64,000 bases of DNA from Verrucomicrobiota bacterium (GTDB lineage: Bacteria > Verrucomicrobiota > Verrucomicrobiia > Opitutales > Opitutaceae). The notes below the pieces were generated by a model that saw nothing but the letters and a program-made list of their open reading frames with translations, was not told the origin of the DNA and searched no databases. The translations under genes were made by a program, and so were the position numbers. The DNA is taken from positions 1-64,000 of the forward strand of contig JAEYWP010000026.1 in assembly GCA_023428905.1 (NCBI GenBank), written 5' to 3'. Of this stretch, positions 34,103 to 41,408 are shown piece after piece (the first letter of the stretch is position 1; every line of letters begins with the position of its first letter).

Positions 34103-34648
34103 TCAGAGTTCGACTTCGGCGGGCGCGACCACCCGGGGGTCGAGGGCGGGGGAGGCGGTGGGCAGGCGCACCTCGGTGGCCACCCATCCGTGGTGGCGGA
34201 GCGTGCCGCGGAAGGGCGGCTGGCCCGTGATATTGCCGGTGAGTCGGATGCGCTGGGCGTCAAAACCCGCCTTCACCGCCACACTCTCGCCCTCACCCTG
34301 GGGGAGGATGGGCTCCAGGGTGAAATACTGGTGGAGGGCCTTGCGTGTGCCGGCGTGGACCACGCGTGCGGCGGCGCCGATCTCGGCATCCTGAAATCCG
34401 GACACATCCTCCTGGAGGAAGTCCACCAACCGGCCTTCGCGCTGCAGCAAGGCCAAGAGGGTCAGACCGGAAGCGTGATCGGCCGGGGCCGGAGCGGATG
34501 CCGCCGCGGTGGCCGGAGGGACCGGAGCAGGGGGGAGCGGCTGCGGCGCGGGGGCGGTCAGGCGCTCCGCAAGAGCGGGGTCACCCAGCACGCGGAAGGC
34601 GAGTCTGAGGCGGGTGAAAAACGACGGCGTCGGGTGCTGGCTTGGCAT
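34103..34648 (-). CDS. DUF2760 domain protein
   Basis: The 181-residue product has a short N-terminal stretch (FFTRLRLAFRVLGDPALAERL), a Pro/Ala linker and a conserved C-terminal block with LLALLQREGRLVDFLQEDV, DAEIGAAARVVHAGTRKAL and VRLTGNITGQPPFRGTLRHHGW. These are the hallmarks of DUF2760, a family that I know mainly from genes next to Hsp70 pairs. Here it is the first gene, and its end is 6 bp from the next start, so translation is closely linked. It has no ATPase motif and may be an adaptor or client of the Hsp70s. ATG 34648 fits the domain start. Confidence 0.85.
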   Translation of the reverse strand: MPSQHPTPSFFTRLRLAFRVLGDPALAERLTAPAPQPLPPAPVPPATAAASAPAPADHASGLTLLALLQREGRLVDFLQEDVSGFQDAEIGAAARVVHAGTRKALHQYFTLEPILPQGEGESVAVKAGFDAQRIRLTGNITGQPPFRGTLRHHGWVATEVRLPTASPALDPRVVAPAEVEL

Positions 34649-34772
34649 GGTGAGGGCGCACCAGAACAAAGATCCGCACGTCCGTCAAAGGGCTGGGTGC
34701 GTTCACCGCTGAGTACAGCCGCTTGCGTTGGGGCGACTCGGGCCGCGTGGCGACCCGAGTGCGCGGAAAGGC

Positions 34773-35420
34773 TTAGCGCCCGACGGACTCGAGCACGCGG
34801 GCCTCGCTGCGCCGCAGCGGCGCGGACGGGGCGGCGGGGGCGGAGATCCAGGGCTTGCCGGCGGGCAGGACCTCGCGGCCGAAAACCTCATTCAAGATGA
34901 TGCGAGCCATCATGTACCAGGCGGCGAGGGCGCAGGCCATCAGCTCGTAGCCAGCGACCTTCGTAAGGCCGGGGAAACCAAAGTGGGCGAGATCGAGCAG
35001 AATGAACCCAATCAGAAGGAGGGTGAACGTCGTGGCCATCGCGCCGTGGATACGCAGCGCGCCGATCCAGAGGATGACGGTAAACAGAGTCCAGCCGACG
35101 AGGAACAGGCCGACGTCCTGGTGGGAGGACTCGAATACCTTGAAATGATTCCCCAGCAGCATGAGGCAGAGGGAGATCCAAAACGCACCGTAGGACGTGA
35201 AGGCGCAGTAGCCGAAGCTGTTGCCAGTCTTCATTTCCTGGAGTCCGGCGATCAGCTGGGCGCCGCCGCCAAAGACGAGGCCCACCCAGATCACGGGGCC
35301 CATGCCCATCCAGCCCACATTGTGGAACTGCAGCAGCAGGGTGGTCAGGCCGAAGCCGGCGAGACCAACGACGGCGGGATTGGCGAGTTTGGGTGCGGAG
35401 GCGGAGGAGGCAGTGCTCAT
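34773..35420 (-). CDS. Acetate/succinate permease, GPR1/FUN34/YaaH (SatP) family
   Basis: The 215-residue inner-membrane protein has about six helices and the family signature near its N-terminus, NPAVVGLAGFGLTTLLLQFHNVG. Later come GGGAQLIAGLQEMKTGNSFGYCAFTSYGAFWIS and HFGFPGLTKVAGYELM, also typical. Family members take up acetate and succinate with protons. It is divergent from the acetylxylan-esterase-like gene across 324 bp, and the esterase would release acetate, so recovery of that acetate is a reasonable role. ATG 35420 gives the standard short N-terminus. The symbol is not certain enough to assign. Confidence 0.9.
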   Translation of the reverse strand: MSTASSASAPKLANPAVVGLAGFGLTTLLLQFHNVGWMGMGPVIWVGLVFGGGAQLIAGLQEMKTGNSFGYCAFTSYGAFWISLCLMLLGNHFKVFESSHQDVGLFLVGWTLFTVILWIGALRIHGAMATTFTLLLIGFILLDLAHFGFPGLTKVAGYELMACALAAWYMMARIILNEVFGREVLPAGKPWISAPAAPSAPLRRSEARVLESVGR

Positions 35421-35744
35421 GGCGGCAAAAAGGGATGAGCAGGAAGAGGCGCTGGGAGCGGGGCAAGGGTGTCGCTGGGAGCACCTCCAGGTACAAGGTC
35501 TCCCACTAGGACCCATCAGGCGGGCGCGTGAGCAGGCGGACGGACCGCTTTGTTGATACCGTAACCGGGCCCCGGCCGCTTCGGGCGGTGGATTGCCGGA
35601 CATGCACCCGTGCGGGGGCGGTGCGGTATTGGCATGCCCGGAGGCGGGGTGGAGATTCACGAATGTGAGTGGACCCCGGGACGGCGGGGCCCTGTTTCAC
35701 ACTGGCCTCGTGTATCCGTCTCCGCGTTGATCGCGCTTCCCTGC
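35421..35744. other. Divergent intergenic region, permease and esterase
   Basis: There is no credible gene in these 324 bases. They should hold promoters for the acetate permease (minus) and the esterase (plus). A CCGGGCCCCGG self-complementary stretch near 35565 is expected by chance in such GC-rich DNA. No riboswitch or clear sigma-70 promoter is visible. Confidence 0.35.
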
Positions 35745-37100
35745 ATGAATTCCCCGTCTACTCGCTTCCTCCCCCTGCTCCCCTGGTTGGGACTGGTCTC
35801 CCTTGTTGCCGCGCTCGACGTGTTTGCTACGGCCACGCCGGCCGCGCCGGCGACGCCCCCGGTAGCCCACCAGGCCCCCGCCGCTCCGGCTCTGGTGATC
35901 ACGCCGGCGGACGCCGACGGGATTTATCCGTTGGGTGCGCGCGTCGGCTGGTCCGTTCGCGCGCCGGAGGGCTGGGGGCAGCCCCTGAAGTATACCCTCA
36001 AAAAGAACCACCTCGACGTGGTGCAGTCGGGCGTGCTCGCTTTTGAGGGCGGGGTCGCCGACGTCGGCGCCACCCTGGAGGAGCCGGGCATGCTTTATCT
36101 CGAAGTTCTGCCAGAGGGCGGAGTGCCCGAGCAGCGTCGTTTTGCCGCCGCCGCCGTGGCCCCGGAACAGCTTCAGCCGGTGGCAACGCGCCCGGCGGAT
36201 TTCGACGCGTTCTGGGCGGCAAAGATCGGCGGACTGCACGCCACGCCCGCCGAGCCTGTGCTCACACCGGGCGAGAGCGGACGCGAGGGGGTTGACTACG
36301 CCACCCTCGTGATGAAGCACGTCGGCGGCGTGCGGATCTACGGGCAGCTCGCCAAGCCTGCGCGCGAGGGGAAGTTTCCCGCGCTCCTTCTCCTTCAGTG
36401 GGCGGGCGGTCCCTATCCGTTGGAAAAGGCCTGGGTCACGGACCGCGCCGCCGAGGGTTTCCTCGCGCTCAACGTCATGCCGCACGACGTGCCGGCCGAC
36501 CTGCCGCCCGCCTTCTATCAGGCGCTGCCCCAGCTCATTCGTTCCTACAACACGATCTACGACGAGGATCGCGACCGGAACTATTTCCTGCAGATGTACC
36601 TCGCTGCGTATCGGGCCGCGGACTACCTGACGGAGCGGCCCGATTGGGACGGGCGCGTGTTGGTGGTGACGGGAACCAGCATGGGGGGGCAACAGAGCTT
36701 CGCCGTGGCCGGCCTTCACCCGCGGGTGACGCACATGGTGGTGCACGTCCCCGCCGGAGCCGATGCGCTGGGGGCCCTGCATGGACGCCTCTCCGGGTAT
36801 CCGTTTTGGGATGTCAAGCGTCCTCGCGTGGTGGATACCGCCCCTTATTTCGACGCGATCAACTTCGCCTCGCGGATCCGCGCCACCTGCCTGGTCTCGA
36901 TGGGTTTTCTCGACGAGGTCTGTCCCCCGGTCGGCATCTGGACGGCTTTCAACCAGATCCCGGGCCGCAAGCTCGCGGTGCCGCTGGTGGAGTCGGCCCA
37001 CAACCATCAATCTCCGCCGGAGGTGCAGGTGGCGTACACCGACCGTGCGGCGGCTTGGTTGCGGCAGCTGGGCGCGGGTGCCGAGCCCGAGCTACGCTGA
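35745..37100 (+). CDS. Acetylxylan-esterase-like protein, carbohydrate esterase family 7
   Basis: A secreted 451-residue hydrolase. A signal peptide (LPLLPWLGLVSLVAALDVFA) is followed by an Ala/Pro segment and a beta domain (about 45-135) and then an alpha/beta-hydrolase domain. The CE7 pattern is visible: nucleophile Ser in GTSMGGQQ, acid Asp in SMGFLDEVCPP and His in SAHNHQSP. CE7 enzymes deacetylate xylo-oligosaccharides and cephalosporin C. The N-terminal beta extension is common in Bacteroidota and Verrucomicrobiota homologues. ATG 35745 places the signal peptide properly. It is divergent from the acetate permease. Confidence 0.85.
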   Translation: MNSPSTRFLPLLPWLGLVSLVAALDVFATATPAAPATPPVAHQAPAAPALVITPADADGIYPLGARVGWSVRAPEGWGQPLKYTLKKNHLDVVQSGVLAFEGGVADVGATLEEPGMLYLEVLPEGGVPEQRRFAAAAVAPEQLQPVATRPADFDAFWAAKIGGLHATPAEPVLTPGESGREGVDYATLVMKHVGGVRIYGQLAKPAREGKFPALLLLQWAGGPYPLEKAWVTDRAAEGFLALNVMPHDVPADLPPAFYQALPQLIRSYNTIYDEDRDRNYFLQMYLAAYRAADYLTERPDWDGRVLVVTGTSMGGQQSFAVAGLHPRVTHMVVHVPAGADALGALHGRLSGYPFWDVKRPRVVDTAPYFDAINFASRIRATCLVSMGFLDEVCPPVGIWTAFNQIPGRKLAVPLVESAHNHQSPPEVQVAYTDRAAAWLRQLGAGAEPELR

Positions 37101-37227
37101 GCAAAACGGCCGTCCGGGGCTGCACCCACTCTCTCTGCGATCTCCCAGCAGCAGGTAGGAAAGGGGCCCGGTGTCGGCGCCTCGGCGCATGCGTTAGGGT
37201 GAGGCTTCAACCCTCACTCCTTTCTTT

Positions 37228-38196
37228 ATGGTCATACGCGTCGACAAACTTCCCGTCCAACTGCCCACCCCCGATTCACCCAATCCCAACGCCGCCGCAG
37301 CCGTCCAGGAGCTGATGGGCGGAAAGTTCGGGGAGATGTCGACGCTGATGAACTACACGTTCCAGTCGTTCAATTTTCGCGGGCGCAGCAAGGCTCGGCC
37401 ATTCTACGATCTGCTCTGTAACATCGCGGCCGAAGAGCACGCCCACATCGAGGTGGTGTCGGCGGCGATCAACCTCCTGCTGACCGGCGCAACCAAACGC
37501 GCGGACCGGCGCGAGGCGGGGCCCGCCGCGCAGAAAGCGGCACCGCTCGAGGGCATGCTGAACGCGCGCAATAGCTACCATTTTCTCGCCTCCGCGCAGG
37601 CCTCGCTGCCCGTCGACTCGATGGGCAATCCCTGGAATGGGAGTTATGTGTTTTCCAGCGGCAACCTCAAGCTGGACCTCCTGCACAACTTCTTCCTGGA
37701 GTGCGGTGCCCGCGCGAACAAGATCAGGGTCTACGAAATGACGAGCGACCCGGTGGCGCGGGCGCTGGTGGGCTTCCTCCTGGTGCGCGGCGGCGTGCAC
37801 ATCGTGGCCTACGCCAAGGCGCTGGAGAAACTCACCGGTGCGGACGTGAGCAAGCTCCTGCCCATCCCCGACGTCAGCAACAAGAAGTTCGCCGAGTCGC
37901 GCGAGCACGAGGAGAAGGGGCTGCACCGCGTCCTCTTCCAGTTCAGCAAGGACGATTACACCCAGGCCGGGCAGATCTGGAATGGGCTTCACCCCGAGGA
38001 CGGCTCGGAGCTCGAAGTGCGCACCGGCATGCCGGAAGGCGTGGACTGGCCGGATCTGGACGAGGAGCCGCAGCTCAGCTCGCCCGGTGTGGATCCGGAC
38101 ATGATCATGTATTTCGCCCGCAAAATGGGCGGCACCTCCGACGAGCCGATGGTCGAGGATGTGCGTCCGAAGACGGGCGCCCGCATGCCCCGCTAA
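37228..38196 (+). CDS. Manganese catalase family protein
   Basis: The 322-residue cytoplasmic protein has the ferritin-like four-helix fold with a di-metal site. Putative ligands lie in GKFGEMSTLMNYTFQSF (Glu near 36), NIAAEEHAHIEVV (Glu and His near 69-73), FFLECGARANKIRVYEM (Glu near 148) and GGVHIVAYAK (His near 191). The intervening substrate-channel segment SMGNPWNGSYVF is typical. It breaks down hydrogen peroxide without haem. The stop codon TAA overlaps the TAG of the converging histidine kinase gene by two bases. Confidence 0.92.
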   Translation: MVIRVDKLPVQLPTPDSPNPNAAAAVQELMGGKFGEMSTLMNYTFQSFNFRGRSKARPFYDLLCNIAAEEHAHIEVVSAAINLLLTGATKRADRREAGPAAQKAAPLEGMLNARNSYHFLASAQASLPVDSMGNPWNGSYVFSSGNLKLDLLHNFFLECGARANKIRVYEMTSDPVARALVGFLLVRGGVHIVAYAKALEKLTGADVSKLLPIPDVSNKKFAESREHEEKGLHRVLFQFSKDDYTQAGQIWNGLHPEDGSELEVRTGMPEGVDWPDLDEEPQLSSPGVDPDMIMYFARKMGGTSDEPMVEDVRPKTGARMPR

Positions 38197-40643
38197 GCAG
38201 TGGGCAGCTCAAACCAGAAAACGCTGCCGAAGCCGGGGCGGGACTGCACGCCCACCCGGCCTCCCATGCGTTCAACCGACTTTTTCACGATCGCCAGACC
38301 GATGCCGGTGCCCTCGTAGAGATTGCTGACCTGGTGAAACATCTCGAAGATCTTGTCGCGCTGCTCCGGCAGGATGCCGATGCCATTGTCGGCCACCTGC
38401 ACGCGGACCATTGCCTCCGTCCGGCTGGCTGAGATCGTCACCCGCGGCGTCACGCCGGGAGCAACAAATTTCACGGCGTTGCCGAGGAGGTTGGAGAAGA
38501 TCTGGGTGAGCATCGCCTCGTTGCCCAGGACGGTGGGCAGTGGCTCCTGGAACACGATCTGTGCGCGGTCCGGTGCAAAATGTGGATACGTCTCGAGGAT
38601 GCTGGGCAGCAACGCCGCCAGCCGCACCGGGGCGAGGGTGAGATCGGTGCGGACAATCCGGCTGTAGCTCAGGACATCCTGGATCAGCTTGTCCATGCGG
38701 TCCGCCGCCGCGGCAATCCGCTCGAGGTAGCGCTGCGCCTCGGTCTCCAGACCGGCCTTATGCTCCTCCAGCAGGATGTCGGAAAATCCCTTGAGGGAGC
38801 GGAGCGGGGCGCGCATGTCGTGCGCGATGCTGTAGGAAAACGCCTCGAGCTCGCCGATCGTCTCCCGGAGCTTGGCGGTCCGCTGCTCGACCAGGCTCTC
38901 CAGGTGTTTCGCCTTGTCGGCGAGCAGCGCGTGCGCGCGGTGCAGGTCGACCTCCGCCTGCCGGCGCTGCGTGATGTCCACCCCGGTGGCATGGAGGAAC
39001 GCGACGCGGCCATTCTCGCGGATGGGATTGAGCGCAAAGTCGACCAGCCGTGCGCTCCCGTCCGCCCAGTGGTACGTGAGCACGCTGCTGAAGGTTTCGC
39101 CCGCCGCCGCCCGCGGGATCGCCTCCGCGATGCGCCGGCGCGAGTCGGGCGCCAGCCGCCACCAGGGGGTGTCCGGGAAAAAGCGGTTGAGCGCCTGATC
39201 GTCCGTGTATCCACACCCCTCAAGGCAGAGGCGGTTGGCCTCCAGCACACGCCCGTCGGTCGAGAGGATGCCGGCGAAAACAGAAGACTGGTCGAAGATG
39301 GTGCGAAACTTGGCGTTGGCCGAAATCGCCGCCGCCGCGAGGTCGCGCTCGCGCTGCTGCGCCAGGCGCTGCTCCGTCACGTCGACAAAAACGAGGGCAA
39401 CGCGCGTGCCGCCGACGGCGGTGGCGTGAACATCAAACCAGCGGCCCATCGCCTCGGAGTGCTCTTCGAACCGGATGGGAGTTCCGGTGGCGGCGACATT
39501 GCCGTAGATCCGCGGCCAGTGGTCCTCGAGATGGGGAACCAGTTCGCGGGCGGTGCGTCCGCTCACCCCCGTCAGTCCGGTGTGGCGCTCGAAGGCGGCA
39601 TTGGCTTCGAGGAAACGATAATCGCACGGCTCCCCGCGATCGTCGTGGATCACGTCGAGGATGCAGAATCCTTCATCGATCGACTGGAAGACGGCACGGT
39701 AGCGGGCCTCGCGCTCCCTCAGGGCGGCTTCGGTGCGGGCCCGCTCCACCAGCGGCCAGACGCGGGCCGCGACGTCCGCCAGCAGGGCGGTTTCGTAGGG
39801 GGTCCAGGTGCGCGGGGACGTATCCGTGGCCGCCAGCACCACCCGCACTTGTCCCTCCTTGCGGTAGGGCTGGACGGCGTAGGAGCGCAGCGCCACGCCC
39901 CCGTACGCCTCGGCGTGGGCACGGGTGAGCGGATGCGTCCGAACGTCCGTGACGGCGAAGTCGCCCTGCACAAAACGGTCCCACCAATCGAGACCGCCAA
40001 ACTGGTGGAGGGGAAGTTCCCCCTGGATCGATGCCACCCCGGGGCGTACCCAGTTTTTGCTGACGATGATCCGGTTCTGCGCCGGGAAACACTCCAGGAA
40101 ATAACAGCGGCCGGCGCTGAGGTGCCGGCCCAGGGCAGTGACGGCCGTCTCGATGAGTGCATCCTCCCCGGTCAGCGGGGCCAGCGCGACGGAGAGCTCG
40201 CTCAGGAAGAGGTTGCGTTGCTCGGTGTTCTGCTGCTGCGAAACCTCCCGGCAGAGAATTCCGATGCGATGGGGTTGATCCGGACTGACGCGGAACGCAC
40301 TGACGTCGAACCAGCGATTGAAGGCGGGAGCGAAGTCCACGAAGCGGACGGCCTCACCGGTCGACGCCACGGCTTCGTAATGCCGGATCCAGCGGCGATC
40401 GTGGTCGGGCGCGAGTTCGCCGATGGTGCGGCCGATGCAGTCGGTCAGTCCGGTCTGCCGCGCGAAGGCCGGATTGGTGTCGAGAAAGCGGTAATCCCGG
40501 GCGTGCCCCTCAGCGTCGTAGAGCAACTCGATCAGGCAGAAGCCGGCGTCGAGGGCGTTGACCACGGCACTGGCCAGCAAGGGGTCCCGTGTCTCAGGGG
40601 CGGTGGGGGAGGGGGCCGCACGGGTGGCGGCTGGCGTCTTCAT
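38193..40643 (-). CDS. Cytoplasmic sensor histidine kinase with PAS and GAF domains
   Basis: The 816-residue kinase has no transmembrane segment. Its order is PAS (about 25-125), GAF-like (about 140-300), two further PAS domains (about 300-430 and 430-560), a coiled coil and HisKA with H-box YSIAHDMRAPLRSL (His near 600). The HATPase domain follows, with N-box NLLGNAVKFV, G1 VADNGIGILP and G2 GTGIGLAIVKK. The kinase core is like that of phytochrome-class kinases (HisKA with HDxRxPL). It carries no receiver domain and no response regulator is adjacent. The first PAS has a redox or ligand role that cannot be specified. Upstream is a small hairpin. Confidence 0.92.
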   Translation of the reverse strand: MKTPAATRAAPSPTAPETRDPLLASAVVNALDAGFCLIELLYDAEGHARDYRFLDTNPAFARQTGLTDCIGRTIGELAPDHDRRWIRHYEAVASTGEAVRFVDFAPAFNRWFDVSAFRVSPDQPHRIGILCREVSQQQNTEQRNLFLSELSVALAPLTGEDALIETAVTALGRHLSAGRCYFLECFPAQNRIIVSKNWVRPGVASIQGELPLHQFGGLDWWDRFVQGDFAVTDVRTHPLTRAHAEAYGGVALRSYAVQPYRKEGQVRVVLAATDTSPRTWTPYETALLADVAARVWPLVERARTEAALREREARYRAVFQSIDEGFCILDVIHDDRGEPCDYRFLEANAAFERHTGLTGVSGRTARELVPHLEDHWPRIYGNVAATGTPIRFEEHSEAMGRWFDVHATAVGGTRVALVFVDVTEQRLAQQRERDLAAAAISANAKFRTIFDQSSVFAGILSTDGRVLEANRLCLEGCGYTDDQALNRFFPDTPWWRLAPDSRRRIAEAIPRAAAGETFSSVLTYHWADGSARLVDFALNPIRENGRVAFLHATGVDITQRRQAEVDLHRAHALLADKAKHLESLVEQRTAKLRETIGELEAFSYSIAHDMRAPLRSLKGFSDILLEEHKAGLETEAQRYLERIAAAADRMDKLIQDVLSYSRIVRTDLTLAPVRLAALLPSILETYPHFAPDRAQIVFQEPLPTVLGNEAMLTQIFSNLLGNAVKFVAPGVTPRVTISASRTEAMVRVQVADNGIGILPEQRDKIFEMFHQVSNLYEGTGIGLAIVKKSVERMGGRVGVQSRPGFGSVFWFELPTA

Positions 40644-40980
40644 GCGGGAGACTGCGGGGCGGCAGGAGTGGCCTCAGTGTCGGTGCGCCGTTCGGAGGAG
40701 CAATCTCCGGACCTGTCATCACGGTGAGTACCGTGTTTTTCCCTAGGGGCCGCCTACCGGATTCCCGGAACGCGCGGCGTTTCCCGACGCCCCTGGCTTT
40801 TTCGGCGAGCCAGCCCGGCGGCGCTGCGCCCCGCGCGGCATGAGGGCAGGCCGCCTGCATCCGAACGGCCACGCAAGGTCCCCCCGCGCGGTCTTGCCAG
40901 TGGCGCGCACGCTGCCTGACATTCCCGCGCCGGCATCCCTCCCCTCACGAAGCACACCCTCACGAATCATAACTTCCGTC
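40644..40980. other. Divergent intergenic region, kinase and YCII-like gene
   Basis: No real gene is seen in these 337 bases. Apart from the hairpin listed separately (40720-40740) the rest is GC-rich, with only weak coding potential on both strands. The promoter of the kinase (minus) should lie near its start; that of the YCII gene could be close to 40940, where AT content rises (TCACGAATCATAACTTCC). Confidence 0.35.
40720..40740 (+). terminator. Short hairpin followed by T-run
   Basis: CACGGT (40720-40725), loop GAGT and ACCGTG (40730-40735) are followed directly by TTTTT. This is the form of a weak rho-independent terminator on the plus strand. It lies between divergent genes, so a terminator is not required there. 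It could instead be a leader attenuator for the YCII gene or a protein-binding site. Confidence 0.35.
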
Positions 40981-41367
40981 ATGGTTTCCTCCCCCAAGAC
41001 TTACCTCCTGATCCTGAAGAACACGGGTGCCGAGACGCTGGCGCAGCTGACGGATGCCGGGCGAGCCGGCCTCCTGGAGCGATGGAACGCCTGGTACGAC
41101 CGGCTGGCGGACGAGGGGAAGGCGTTTGAAGGGCAGCCGCTGATGGACGAGCGGCGCGTCGTTTCCGGGCCGGGTGGCTCCCGGGTGGTCGACGGGCCCT
41201 ACGTGGAGGCGACGGAGGTGGTCGGCGGGTACATCAAACTCCGGGCCCGGGACCTGGACGAAGCCACCCGGCTGGTCCAGTCGCATCCGATGCTTGAATA
41301 CGGGATGGCGGTGGAGATCCGCGAATTCAAGGAGCACTGCCACCTCGGCGTGGTGTCGCGGAGCTGA
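40981..41367 (+). CDS. YCII-related/DGPF domain protein
   Basis: The 128-residue cytoplasmic protein has the YCII-like dimeric ferredoxin-type fold: TYLLILKNTGAETLAQLTDAG on one end, VVDGPYVEATEVVGGYIKLRARDLDEATRLVQSHPM in the centre. The DGPxxEATEVVGGY stretch is the DGPF signature found next to ECF sigma factors in many genomes. No sigma gene is present here. The function is unknown. ATG 40981 gives the natural start. Confidence 0.85.
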   Translation: MVSSPKTYLLILKNTGAETLAQLTDAGRAGLLERWNAWYDRLADEGKAFEGQPLMDERRVVSGPGGSRVVDGPYVEATEVVGGYIKLRARDLDEATRLVQSHPMLEYGMAVEIREFKEHCHLGVVSRS

Positions 41368-41408
41368 CGGCCGGTCAGGTCACGCGACGGGAGGAAAACC
41401 CTGCGCGC

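Noticed and set aside
38580..40727. 715-codon plus-strand frame opposite the PAS kinase
   Set aside because: It is antisense to a protein with complete HisKA and HATPase boxes and shows no domain of its own.
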